A DNA stretch of 64,000 bases, taken from assembly GCA_019155185.1 (NCBI GenBank), contig CM032800.1, positions 10,780,001-10,844,000 on the forward strand. The letters are read 5' to 3'. The translations under genes were made by a program, and so were the position numbers. Position 1 is the first letter of the stretch. Each line of letters begins with the position of its first letter. Of the stretch, positions 42,166 through 53,019 are shown in pieces. The DNA comes from Beaufortia kweichowensis (taxonomy: Eukaryota > Chordata > Actinopteri > Cypriniformes > Gastromyzontidae). Below the pieces are notes generated by a model, which made no database searches, was not told where the DNA came from, and saw only the letters and a program-made list of their open reading frames with translations.

Positions 42166-43831
42166 CTGCCAAGATCAAACCATAGAATGAGTTTAAGTCA
42201 GAAACAGGCTCATAATCTAAACCCTGCTATAAAAATCATATCAGAAATGTTCTTTTCTTTTAAAATGTGCACTGAGGATTTTTTTGCAGTAGGATCACAA
42301 TCAAGCAAAAAACATTTGCAGGGAAGATAATGAAAAAGCAGAGTAATCTCACCACTTCTTTCTTGACAGAAGGTTTGTGAACACCATCTGCTGCTCGAAG
42401 GACATCAATGAAGTCTTTTTTGGACACAGAAGACAGGATTTTAGTTTTCTTTCTCTCTGAACCCCCGACATCCTTCATCTTGTCATCCACGTTCTTCTGA
42501 TGTTTCTTTACTGCATTGAACAACTGCACTACACCCCTAAAGAGATTAAAGCGCAAACAAAACACTTAAGAAGAAGACGTGCAGAGAAAAAACTGATCAC
42601 AGTCAAACTGTGTCTGTAATATTAAAGGACCAAAAAACATTGTTTTTTATTCTTTACTGTTTACCTGAATAAAAGCTAAATGAATGCTAAATGAATAATT
42701 TTTTCATAATGTTGAAGTAAACAATCCTCTTAACACCATCTCACCAAACAGCATCACACAAATGTCAAAGAAGATTCAAAGAGGATGATGTTTTTACCTA
42801 GTAGCAATTCGCTGTAGATTCTTCTCATGATCTTTGTCCCGAACGACATCGGGCTTCTCGCGGCACATGTTCTCCCATGCTCGTTTCTTATCAACCTATC
42901 AGTTATACAAATCAAGTATGTGATGTATTGCACTCTGAGTAAATTACTGTAAATTACAAAAGAGAATGTTTAAGGTGCTCTACCCGTTTCTTTGTTTCAA
43001 GACGCTCTTTCTTCTCCTTCTCCTTGATCTTGTCCAGCTCTTTGTTCTTCAGGAGAATGCTGGGTTTGGCTTCTGGTGTTTTCTTACCCAGGATTTTGGC
43101 CATAGCCTCAGCCCAGCCAGCGTTGGGATTGTCATCTTCCTCTGCATCTTTATTCTGCTGTTCTCCATCACTCTCCTCACTTGAAGCTCCATCCTCCTCA
43201 CTTGAAGCTCCATCCTCCTCACTTGAAGCTCCATCCTGATCACTTGAAGCTCCATCCTGATCACTTGAAGCTCCATCCTCCTCATCGTTACTCATGCTAG
43301 CATCAGAAACTTCATCTGTACGTTCACATCATAAAATAATCATTCATATAACTGCCTAGATGACACTGCAGCACAGTTTTAATTTCATACACTCAGTCAT
43401 TAAGATGTGTTATCGTAAGTAGTGAAAGTTAGATAGTTGCTGTTTAGTTTTAAAAGTGGCTGCCATGTCTTACCATAACATCAGTTGTAACAGTAAAAGC
43501 AGATGTTAAAATAATATCCCGTTTGCACAATAACTCGAGTCAGAAACATTTTACTAACAAAGGATTAAAGCCTTAATATTTTCTGCCGAATGGGTTTTAA
43601 TATGATCAAATGAAGTGAATGTAAATTTCAGCGAACAAGAGGTTTCATACGAATGCCTTCATATAGTTAGTAACAGTAAATAATCCTTTTGTCTGACAAT
43701 ATAACGATCAAAAATAATATTTAAAAAGTACATACTGTATTTGCTGAAATATCATTTTAGAATAAAAAGTGACATTTCTCACCATTTTCATCTTCAACAA
43801 CGACATGTGGCTTCTCAACGCACGCCGCCAT
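42016..43831 (-). CDS. rrp15: rrp15, ribosomal RNA processing protein 15 homolog (5 coding exons)
   Basis: RRP15 is a nucleolar factor needed for pre-rRNA processing and large (60S) ribosomal subunit assembly. Five exons of 49, 332, 98, 184 and 150 bases give 813 bases and 270 residues, close to the mammalian protein (about 280). Order of parts: short N-terminus (MAACVEKPHVVVEDEN), acidic Ser/Asp/Glu repeat region (about residues 20-70), NAGWAEAMAKILGKKTP, a Lys/Glu-rich helix, KPDVVRDKDHEKNLQRIATR, GVVQLFNAVKKHQKNVDDK, VSKKDFIDVLR and near the end WSVLREDFMMGASMKDWDKE. The last blocks are the hallmark of the RRP15 family. All borders are GT-AG and in phase. rrp15 is directly upstream of tgfb2 in the same orientation, as in mammals. 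Confidence 0.95.
42353..42536 (-). CDS. rrp15: rrp15 exon 4
   Basis: 184 bases encoding GVVQLFNAVKKHQKNVDDK and SSVSKKDFIDVLRAADG. Acceptor CTTTAG, donor AAGTG|GTGAGA, ends in phase 0. Confidence 0.93.
42798..42895 (-). CDS. rrp15: rrp15 exon 3
   Basis: 98 bases encoding VDKKRAWENMCREKPDVV and NLQRIATR, matching the family. Acceptor GATAG, donor ACTAG|GTAAAA, ends in phase 2. Confidence 0.92.
42984..43315 (-). CDS. rrp15: rrp15 exon 2 with acidic repeat region
   Basis: Acceptor TACAG at 43,316 and donor CGG|GTAGAG. It encodes DEVSDAS, then five seven-residue repeats of the form DGASSDQ/DGASSEE, then the conserved NAGWAEAMAKILGKK block and a basic/acidic helix ending ETKKR. Confidence 0.92.
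43173..43277. repeat. five in-frame 21-bp tandem repeats inside rrp15
   Basis: Five 21-base units (CTCCTCACTTGAAGCTCCATC and near-copies with CTGATC at the start) encode DGASS plus EE or DQ. Near-identity of the units means recent expansion or homogenisation. Copy number is likely to vary between individuals and species. Confidence 0.9.
43783..43831 (-). CDS. rrp15: rrp15 exon 1
   Basis: Start codon at 43,829-43,831 in the context AAAAGATGG. It encodes 16 residues and one base and ends AATG|GTGAGA. The start is supported by the YY1-type motif overlapping it and by the absence of an upstream in-frame ATG nearby. Confidence 0.85.
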
Positions 43832-43834
43832 CTT
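43824..43834 (-). promoter_or_regulatory. YY1-type motif overlapping the rrp15 start codon
   Basis: AAGATGGCGGC on the minus strand is an exact match to the well-known YY1 consensus, with its ATG being the rrp15 initiation codon. This layout is frequent in housekeeping and ribosome-related genes and suggests a short 5' UTR with transcription starting just upstream. Confidence 0.55.
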
Positions 43835-43924
43835 TTATGATATTTAGGAGTAACAATAAAACTGTCCGTGTGACAGAAAGATGCGTTAAAGAAAGGTTCC
43901 GTTTCACTCCTCATCTGTATTGAA

Positions 43925-44085
43925 GTGCAAAAAAGAACATACACACGACTCTTTACTCTATGTAACACAAAAGAACATATTTTGAGAAATGTCACAGTGT
44001 TTTTGTGTTCATATATTGGAAGTCAATGAGGGTCAATATTGTTTGAATATATTCTTTAAAATATTTTGTGTTCTGCAGCAGTTTA
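43925..44085. repeat. partial copy of the TATGACTTTCTT element
   Basis: 'CACAAAAGAACATATTTTGAG', 'TATTGGAAGTCAATGAGGG' and 'ATATTTTGTGTTCTGCAG' are complement-strand phrases of the family, located just upstream of rrp15. Confidence 0.45.
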
Positions 44086-44089
44086 AGCA

Positions 44090-44755
44090 TAAAGTTTCAT
44101 TTTTCATTTTTATTATATACTTTCTTGGAAATGCCACAGATTTGTTTTTGTCTATTTGTCATTTATTCATTTGGCAGAAGTGAGAGACTTTTGAAGAGTT
44201 TTGAATGCTTATATCTTCTAAATTTAAATTTATTTGTTTTATAGATAACCTTAATACTAACATATTTATACTAAAAACCAACTTTAATGTTAATATTATG
44301 GAGACTTTAAGAGGCAATGATACATTCTGTTAAACTCTAATATGTTCTTGAAATAAATTTAGCCTGTTTAAGATCACTGGATCTGTGGATTTGTCATCTA
44401 ACATTCACATGACATCAGGACAAATGAGATGGTCAAAGATTGACGCTCAAACCTTTTGCTTTTGGCTGAAGTACAACATACAAGTGAGTACAAGTCTCCC
44501 ACAAAGCTGAAAACATTTACTGCTTATTGTATTTTTTGAGTTGCTATCACATCCTTTAAAGCCAATTAAAACTATGCCAAGAGGTATGAATGAACAGATC
44601 GTATCTTTTTGTAAGATTGATCTGATAAAAATCAACTCAATGAGGGTGTGGGGTGGAGAAACACACATACACATGCATGCGGCGAGAGAGAGCTGCTGTC
44701 TCAGCCCTGCAGGTGCACTGAAGAGCGGAAGGACTTTAACTGTGTTTGGCTGGGT
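44090..44755. other. divergent intergenic region between rrp15 and the unknown gene
   Basis: AT-rich to about 44,600, then a GC-balanced block that should hold the 5' UTR and promoter of the plus-strand gene. A CACCC-like string (GGGTGTGGGGTGG near 44,645) is visible; no TATA box stands out. Confidence 0.35.
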
Positions 44756-44759
44756 CACC

Positions 44760-46891
44760 ATGGTGTCGTCACAGCAAAGTAAGACAAACCCTGCTTAACA
44801 ATTTTTTTTTCAAATCATAAAATTAAGACAGATCAATGACAACTTTAATGTAATGTAATGATTTTGAATATTTACACATTGATGCAGTGTTGTATGTAGC
44901 ACTGTTTGTTTTCCTATAAAGAAACAGGTATACAGGTAGAAACAGTAAAATTGTTCTCTCTTAAGTGCAACTCAAAAGTTGTACTTAAGAAATGTTCGGA
45001 TCTTGGTTGTGTGATTGGTGGTTCAATCATAATGGAAGATCATATCATTTTACATTAATATTTATAATAAAAGCCAACCTGAAGTCAAGTTATATCTTGT
45101 AAATGTTGTCACATTCATCATTTTACTACGACCTGCATGTGGACACATAATACACATTATCTTGCTGTACTGCATCTGGATAAACTGGCTAAACATGTTT
45201 CTATCCATTCACTGTCCTCTGGTAAATATGATAAAAACTGAGAGATCTTAATGATTAATGATTCAAGACAGAAAGAAAGAAAAAATATGATACAGGTTTG
45301 CAGTAACATAAAGATTTCTAAATTATAAGTGAAGTTTTCCATAATTATAATTTCCTGTTGACTTTAAAGTTGACCTTCCTGTTCCTGTCGTTTATTGGTT
45401 TAAAGATAATATCTATTTAGACACGCTGTAACCAACATGTCTTCACTTTTATCAGAGACCAAGAGCCCAGTGATGGAGTCTGCTGTTAACTTTGTGCTTG
45501 GAGCAGTGGCTGGATGTACGCTGGGAGTCACGGAGGTGCCGGTGAATCGAGCCATGACTGACATCATTTCAGAAAACCTTTTAAAGCCCATCACAGATGG
45601 CATGAAGTCTGTTGGAGCTCTGGCATTGGGAACTCTTTTAGGAGCGACTGCACTCACCACATCAATAACATCGGTCGTAATAGGGGTCACTATAGCTGCT
45701 TCAGTGAACTTGCTGATGTTAAGAGTGATGAAGAGCGAGGGATGGCCGGTAGTCGGACTAGTTGCCGTCCTGGTCATGACGTCAAGCGGTGCGGCAATGG
45801 GAGCTGTCATTGAACAAATTGTGAGCTATGGAGTGATTAACCTGCTTTGGGTGCTGGGGATCTTCACAGTGTTAAAACTATTCATGTATCTTGTCATGCA
45901 CTTTACGTGCCGGAATTGGGATTGCTGTGGAAGTTTGGATGAACAAATGAACCTAGATGCTTTAAATGAACAACAACGACAGCGAATGACAGTGGAGATT
46001 GAACAGAAGATTATCACCCTTGAGATGGATAAAACTCAAGGGGAAAAACTTGAAGACAGAGACGAATGGAAGGCCCAACAAAGAGAAAGAGAAGAAACAG
46101 AGAGACAGCGAAAAAAAGCTTTTGAGGTGGAAATAAAGCAGAGACTCTCCCAACAACATCTGCATAAATACATGGAGTTGCTGGCGTTTTCTGGCATCCC
46201 GATGACCGTGACTGCTTCTGTGACAGCAGGCTTTGGCATCTTTGGGTTTGGAGATTACAGATTTGTTTTTGTTATCCTGATATTCTTGGTACTGTGCATG
46301 TCGTTTGGGCTCATGAGGTCACGGCATTTGAACTTTTGGATGTTTTTAGGCTGCATGGCGATGTTTGCCACGTTCGCCATTGCCGTGTTGACTGTCCATG
46401 CCGGGCAGGAGGTGGCGGACATGTCTGTAAAAATGCTTAAGGCGGGACATGCGATAAGCAAGGAGAACATCAGCGTCCGCATGACCCACACATCCTCCGT
46501 AGAGGCAATAACAGCTGGGTTTTTTGTGACGAAAGTGTGTCAGGTTGGTTTAGGGGCTACAGTGGGCGGTCCAATGGCACGAAAAATAAAAGGAAAAGCA
46601 ATAGTGGCGGCGTCTGTATTAGCGGTGGTTGTTTTGTTGATAGTTGAAGCGTCATCGCTGATGTTGGGAGCTGGTGGTACAGCTGGGGCTCTGTTGGGGG
46701 TGGTTGGAGCAGCGGGTGTGTCCATGGGAGGTGCTGCAGCTGTCGCAGAGAAATCATCCTCACGGAGAGGAACGTTAGTAACGGTTGCTGGGATCATTTT
46801 TGGCTTATTGGTTTTTGGAAGGTGGGACTTTGTTAACATTGGACTTCATATATCTGTGGCATACATTTTTGCCATGACAAATCTTTATTGA
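44760..46891 (+). CDS. unrecognised multi-pass membrane protein, two exons, 484 residues
   Basis: I do not recognise this protein. A 19-base coding exon 44,760-44,778 (MVSSQQ in context CACCATGG, donor AAA|GTAAGA) joins an exon starting at 45,456 after a pyrimidine-bearing TTTTATCAG. The junction is in frame and makes an AAG codon. Alternatively the exon opens at ATG 45,437 with no intron; both models give 484 residues. Hydrophobic segments (numbered for the single-exon form): about 57-95, 103-125 and 131-155, then a charged Glu/Lys/Gln/Arg-rich helix at about 166-245, then about 248-270, 274-293, 298-320, 355-378, 387-435 (very Gly/Ala-rich), 445-463 and 467-482. No signal peptide, zinc finger or enzyme motif is evident. 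The last coding exon is intron-free over 1.4 kb. Codon structure is clean with no stops, so it looks functional. Confidence 0.75.
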
Positions 46892-47125
46892 AATGCCTTG
46901 TTAGAGTGTTTATTATTAATAAGAATGGGCTTGAATTTTACCCTTGAATAATGAATCTCTCTATACATTATTTTATAACAAATGTCAGTGGTTTTTTAAA
47001 CATTGCTTCAGATGGTGTGGTGGTTAAATTCCCCATATGGAGAGAGACAAAAAAGTAATCATATTTTTTGAGCCTGATCAAGACATAAAAGTTGGCAGCG
47101 CATAAAAGTTCCAATTCTGTGTACC

Positions 47126-47131
47126 AATAAA
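47126..47131 (+). terminator. polyadenylation signal for the unknown membrane-protein gene
   Basis: AATAAA 235 bases after the TGA at 46,889-46,891; the first canonical hexamer on the plus strand after the stop. Confidence 0.45.
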
Positions 47132-47139
47132 TATATGTA

Positions 47140-48220
47140 AATGTCCTCAAAAATAAGTGTCCCTGATTTCTGTAATTTCATACTCAGAACAAGCAGTTCA
47201 ACTTAAAGTTTGTACCCTGAAGTCTTAATAGAGTAATACAGAGTGTAGCAAGGTAAATTACATTTTATCACACCCTTAGGCATAGAATGGTGAAGTAAAC
47301 ATATTAAAACTAATAGGCTTATCCAAATGACTTAATGTTATCTGTTTAAAGCCAAGCTTCTGTCAGAAAAACACATTAAAAGTATAATCTGTATTAATTT
47401 AATGTTCAATGTTGGCCTTGCGTGTTTAAAGTTTTATATTTAATGATCCTGTCTTCAGCTTACTTTACCTGAAGGTAAAATGTTTTGATGTTATTTAAAT
47501 ACAGCTTTTAAGCAATAATTGTGTCATCATTAAATCCGAGTGATTTGTTCAATCAAATTTGTATCAGTGCATCCAAACATCAATACATCAAAGCTATGAA
47601 AGGTATAATAATATGCTGTGCTAATTTTTAAGATGTTTTTGAAGCAAAGGGTCAAAGGTGTTGTTAAAGCTAGTTAAAAAATATTGACTAGATTTGAAGG
47701 TCTGGAAACTCCCAATCCGCACCACTTAGACAAACAGAATGGTCTGTGCATATTTACATTTTTTATAGTTATATTTGCTTTTTAAACTTATATAGGATTG
47801 TAGAAAGTATTTTAACATGAATATAATAATCATAGCAGAGATTTGATGAACAGACAGATGTCTACCCATTGCACACTGGCTATCTGAACATTACAGACAG
47901 TACAAAAGAGTCGAAAAAAACAAGAATTAAATTGACTCTTCTACTCAATAGGGGTTGTTGATATAATTGACACATAGTAAAAACATAAGTGACCACTAGA
48001 TGGCGATATAACACAAGGTAACCAAGTGCTGGTGTCTGCAGGTCAATGTGCAGAAAAATATTTAATCACACTCCACAGTAATCTGATGAACAATTATATC
48101 ACTTTTGAAATAAACAATCATAAGCAACCTAATCTATACCAAATATTAGAATATAAATAGTAAAAATAAAAAAGTAAAATGCAATAAATATTATTAAGCT
48201 ACTTTAATTATATGTATTAC
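47140..48220. other. gene-free AT-rich DNA
   Basis: No exon or known repeat seen apart from the CTCF-like site listed separately. Confidence 0.35.
47993..48005 (+). promoter_or_regulatory. CTCF-like motif
   Basis: CCACTAGATGGCG matches the vertebrate CTCF core (CCA-C-YAG-RKGGCR) at every position. It lies 1.1 kb beyond the membrane-protein gene and points right. No occupancy evidence. Confidence 0.35.
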
Positions 48221-48229
48221 TTTTATTAA

Positions 48230-48291
48230 ATTATTATTGTTATTATTATTATAATTATTATTATAATTATAATTATTATTATTATTATTAT
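48230..48291. repeat. (ATT)n/(AAT)n microsatellite
   Basis: An interrupted trinucleotide run (TATTATTATTATAATTATT and continuing). Confidence 0.85.
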
Positions 48292-48659
48292 CCTCATCAC
48301 TGTCATCATTATCGTCATTATTATTAACATAAACCTCAACATATGGGATTTACAAAAATTCAATATTTAATTTAATAAATTTCTATTTAACAAATTTAAT
48401 GAACATTAATGACGTTCATGACTTCCGATGATATCAAAGTACCACAAATGCGATTTGACAGCAGCAAGCGATCGATCTGTCAAACACACCTACAGTATAT
48501 TTATGACGGGCATAAATAGGACTTTTATTTTGGTACTAATTATCGCCCACCTGTGTTTGCCAATTACAGTATAAGCTTTTTTAATTATTCCTGAAAAGTG
48601 GCAAGAGGTCGTTTTTTAAACTTAAACTAATAAAAAACTTTTTGAACTTCAGTTTTTAG

Positions 48660-48760
48660 CATTGAAAGCCAGCGCGCACGTCATTTGGATTTAACAGACA
48701 TTGTGAAGGACTTCCTGCAGCAAAATACTATGAGAAGAGGACGTGTCGGCATTTTTAAAG
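48660..48760 (+). other. possible exon of an unidentified plus-strand transcript
   Basis: The border signals are good (TTTTTAG|C...AAAG|GTAAGA) and one frame is open throughout, reading HLDLTDIVKDFLQQNTMRR near its middle. I cannot match it to a family. It may be a non-coding 5' exon. In mammals ESRRG, with many 5' non-coding exons, lies beyond RRP15 in the direction and orientation that would be plus here; that link is only synteny-based speculation. GT/AG pairs occur by chance, so confidence is low. Confidence 0.25.
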
Positions 48761-48859
48761 GTAAGATGCTGTGATGCTTTCCTTCACTAGATGCAGAGAA
48801 GTTACTTTATGGGAAGCTGAGTTTTGACGTAATATACAGTCAAGGCAGGCAGTAAATGG

Positions 48860-49020
48860 CACGGCAGTGGTGTGCAATTTTGACAGAAAAGGTGCATGAC
48901 TCTGACAAGGTGTGTTCGACAGACGTCATGCAGAGCTGCGCAGACCGAACCGCGTGTGACATCAAAGTACCGCGAGAGTAGATTGCTTCGTATGTTTTTG
49001 AAGCATGTGCTTTTTCTCCA
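48860..49020. repeat. dispersed repeat related to 35.2 kb
   Basis: 'GCAGACCGAACCGCGTGTGA', 'CATCAAAGTACCGCGAGAG' and nearby phrases match 35,205-35,255. A known type of fish repeat wording; non-coding. Confidence 0.45.
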
Positions 49021-49067
49021 CCTTTTTGAAGTTTTCATCATACTGATAGCTCAGATGCATCGTTTAT

Positions 49068-49460
49068 GATAAAGTCATGATTTTCATAGTCAGGTAAAGT
49101 GCTGCCTTCAGAACTGTCACATCCCAAACAGTCCATATTCCTCATAAATGAACGCTGAAAATTAAAACGGCTACTTGTTCTTTGAAGAGTCATATCTTTT
49201 CCATTTGTTGGGTATTATTGCTTCTGGTTTGTGCATTTTTATGTTGCAAAGTATGTTGTCCCATCCAAAATGCATGTAAATTTCAATCTTGTAACTAGAC
49301 TGAAAAATTTCTGGTGTCTGGACTTTATCAACTGGGTTTTATTAATATATAAACAGGTGGTTCAATATATTGGTAATAAATACATTCTGTGACACTTTAT
49401 ATTTGACATTTTGGATGTGAAAATATCATGTCTATAATGCCGGAATTGCTCAATAATGTG
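49068..49460 (+). repeat. dispersed repeat, direct copy of 62,785-63,150
   Basis: Both copies begin 'CATGATTTTCATAGTCAG', continue 'ACAGTCCATATTC', 'TGTTCTTTGAAGAGTCAT', 'TTGCTTCTGGTTTGTGCATT' and 'AAAGTATGTTGTC', and end with 'GGAATTGC'. They are about 13.7 kb apart in the same orientation. The family is unknown to me. Confidence 0.65.
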
Positions 49461-49464
49461 GCAA

Positions 49465-50190
49465 AATTCATATTTTAAGTCATGAATTGATAGGAAACCA
49501 AATATAATATTGAAAGTGTTGCTGAATTACAAGTGTTGGTTGCGTCAGAGCATACGTTATCTTGCTTAAACTGTGGAATAAAGGCCATCACTGGCCATCA
49601 GCCTTCTGTGCCCACCCACATCTTTCTCACGGTGCCTTAAGGGGTCTTCCTGATTTTGACAAGGATTACTTCATCTCTGCCAGGTGGGAATCAGCCATGG
49701 ATGAGTAATCATCTGGTAGGATGCTAATTTTAGTCGGAAGCTGTGCATGTGGCATCTTTTTTTTTCCATCAGTAACTTTGCCAGTTCAGTATATAATAAA
49801 CTGAGAAATAGGGAATTTAAAAAGGGAAAGATGCGCTTGTCTCTCCTCACTGCCCCCCTTCTCGTGTGTGTACGTGTCAAGTGAGCGCAGACTGACCAGC
49901 GGGGGAGCTGGCAGTGATCGTCTGAGCATGCTCAGAATCATCAACAGCATCACTGTTCACATAGCAACAATGCTTAATTGTGAGAATCTAGTGTGGATGC
50001 TTCTGTTGGCGTCTTGTTTTATTTTTGCGTTTTGTACAAAAATATTTTCAGTTTTAAAAAATGAAAATTTACATTATAAATGTGACAAAAAAGAACACAC
50101 ATTTCTCTTTAAAGAACATTCAAAAAGTTCATTTAATTTTCATGTGCCCATTTATGAGGAATATGGATGTTATAGATGTGACATGCTAAA
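49465..50190. other. gene-free DNA
   Basis: A 125-codon plus frame at 49,868-50,245 begins in a GC-balanced patch but has no splice borders or family resemblance, and its end runs into the repeat at 50,196. I do not call a gene. Confidence 0.35.
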
Positions 50191-50195
50191 AACAG

Positions 50196-50362
50196 CACTT
50201 TACCTGACTATGAAAAATTATGCATCAAACATAAAAAATACTTAAGAGAGACCTTACATGGGTGTTTAAACCACCAAATATTGACATCTGAGCTAACGGT
50301 ATGATGAACATTTGGTACAAGTTTTTTTCATGGTAAGGTTGACATTGGCATGGAATTGGACA
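50196..50362. repeat. dispersed repeat, direct copy of 26,727-26,882
   Basis: Shares 'ACCTGACTATGAA', 'AAACCACCAAATATTGACAT' and 'GGTAAGGTTGACATT' with the copy in tgfb2 intron 1. Confidence 0.55.
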
Positions 50363-50369
50363 TATGTGC

Positions 50370-51610
50370 TGTACTGTATTATATCAGTGATAATTTATAG
50401 TTCCATAAGTATGAAGCATAAACCTGTTGACACTAGTAAAAAAAAAGAAATACGTCACTTCCTAGTTCAAGATCATTAGCTCTATGATATCACACACTGA
50501 GTTTTCATTTACTACAATAGCTCTCCCTATAGGAATGAAAAGGCAACAGTAATATCATTTATATCAGTCATCACCACAGATTAAATCTGATAACCTGTAG
50601 ACTGTTACACTGTTTGTTCTCCTCAATAGTTCAGTGTGTTTAGATGCGTGATGTGACCGTGTGACATGCTTTGTGTTTGTGAATGGGAACCGGTCTCGAC
50701 TGATATTTGTGGCATAATGGACCTGATTGTCATTGTGCAAAGCCCACTGGAGCTTAGCGATGAATCTCAGTTGGCAGGCTCATTGAAGGCATCTGACTTT
50801 GATGTTTCATTGTTCTGAATGTTAGATGCCATCCATGAGAGTCATCCTGAATGAATGATGTGTTTGTATAGAGACACTGGAGAGATGTGCCATAAACACA
50901 TGTAAACAATTTCATCTTAAAGCTGATGTAAACGGTTTGTTTGACAGATACCGCATCACTGAAATAGGTGTCTTGAGGTGTCTGTGTGACAGCCATACCT
51001 TGTTCAAACAGTAAAATAAAGCTTCTTTCTTTTGGTCTGGTATAATTCTTTTTTGTATTAACATATTGCTAAAATAGAGATGGCATTTTAGAGCACATTT
51101 TCAGATTTTGAGATTAAGTTCTATTTATTCTCACAATATTCTGACTTTTTTCTCGTAGTGTTATTTACGTTAATATTTTTATAAAACATAGCAAATATAG
51201 TAAATAATAAGAAAAATACTTTTGAAACCCAGGTTGACTGGACTGATTGGACTCTCTAAGCATCAGAACTACATTTATTTTATTATCTCATATCTTGTAC
51301 AGATTTTTTTAAACTGCTCTTCCTTCTCAGAACAATGTGGCACAAATTTTACCCATGACTTAATCCAGGACCAGAATCATTACTGTAAATCTGCTGATGG
51401 AAATTCACAAAACTGAACCAAAGCAATTATCAAACACTAATGTCTATTATATAACTAATTGTTTCCCACAATGCATTGTTACGTGTGGCCACAGCTGACA
51501 TAATTTAAGGTGTGATGTCATCTGATTTCCTTGTTTCCATTTAAATTATTACCATCAAATACATTTTGTCTGTTATAGCAACATTTAGCTTTAGTTTTAT
51601 TTTTGGATTC
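50370..51610. other. gene-free DNA
   Basis: AT-rich, no recognised repeat or exon. Confidence 0.35.
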
Positions 51611-51619
51611 ATGAATTAG

Positions 51620-52130
51620 CATCTCTCTGCAGGGCATTTATTTCTACGGGAATCGGTCCAAGTGTCTACATGGGCGGCTGCACGTTTACAGTGGCTTTAT
51701 TCTGGTTTGGCACAGGTCTGTCAGCTGGCTAAAGTTAACACCACCTGCTAAAATTGTGTACGCAAGGCTTCATTGGGAGGCGCTGTTGAATACGGAAAAG
51801 GATATTTACAATATGCGTTGGGGCTGTTTATGGGTTTACTCGGCACAAAGTGCAGTTCTTGATAAGGGTTCTCTGGAAGTCAGTGTTCATGTGCTAATGA
51901 GATGTATGATGTCACCTTTATTGTGAGATTGTATTCGACGTGTAATGTTTAGCGTAGATTTTAGTCAGACATAAATAAGCTAATGTGTTCATTGCTGATG
52001 ATGTCTTGATCAGGTGAAATGATTCATATGAAGGACGTGACACGAGTCACGTGTGTCTGATGTGTCTGATTCCTCAGTTAGGATTTAATATGATCTGATC
52101 ATGTTGAATGGAAATATGTGACAGGTTGAT
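51620..52130. promoter_or_regulatory. candidate conserved non-coding block
   Basis: Unique, GC-balanced, repeat-free sequence in an otherwise AT-rich gene desert, with a CACGTG E-box (about 52,048-52,053). Multiple stops in all frames. The call rests on texture only. Confidence 0.2.
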
Positions 52131-52139
52131 ATTTCATGG

Positions 52140-53010
52140 CGATTTTCCCCCTTTGATCATAGTCTATGGCATGGATGTTTTAAGAAATTACTTTTGTTAT
52201 TAAAACGTAATCTAGACAGACAATTTTGTAGCTGTTGTTTTCACTTTTTTAGTTATATGGAAGCTGTATATGGAATACCTACATAGAAAAAGATGTTTTA
52301 AAGATATTTAAAAAGATATTTAACTTTAAAATGTATAAAAAAGGTTTTATATATTTTATTAACACATTTTACCAAAGTGGGCACATTGCATGTCTGCTGG
52401 GTATATTTTTAAACATTTATTTTTTTTATATTCCACTTGTCTCAGGGTTCAACCACCTTAAATTCTAATGTAAGATTTTGTCCAAAAACTAAATATTTTT
52501 TGACTATAATACATATGCATTCGATGACATCTATCCTGATGTCAATGTTTTATTGTGTTTCTGGTGTTTCTTGTGTTCCCTGTTCATTTAGTTAATTATC
52601 GTATTAATTAGTTCATTGTCTGTTTCCATAGTTTCTCATTGCGTTGTTACCTTGGTTACCGATTAGCTCCACCTGGTTTGGTCCTCTTGTGTATTTGTGC
52701 TTCTGTTTCTATTCGGTTGTTTTTTGTGTTAAAGGTTTGGATAGTGTGTAACATATGTTACCTAGATATAGATATTAAGTTATCTAGTCTGTTTAGATTT
52801 TTCTGGGTTGTGCTTGTGGATTACTACACTTTACCCAAACACAAATGAAATACTGCAAAAAAGCTTGCACAATTTATTTGTTAAATGCATATTCATGTTA
52901 ATGAGAATTAAAGCATTAGTCTGGCTTGACTACTGTTAAATATAAATTTCCATAAACGTATAATTGATGAACAAGAAAGGTCAATAGACACAAAGGGAAT
53001 AAACCTCAGT
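52140..53010. other. gene-free DNA
   Basis: AT-rich; no features supported. Confidence 0.35.
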
Positions 53011-53019
53011 CAACAAACG

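Noticed and set aside
43024..43239. Plus-strand frames with Leu/Ser repeats across rrp15 exon 2
   Set aside because: They are the antisense of the acidic repeat region of rrp15.
45400..45810. 136-codon minus-strand frame opposite the unknown gene
   Set aside because: Antisense to a strong coding frame; openness is explained by the codon structure of the plus strand. The same applies to 46,540-46,839.
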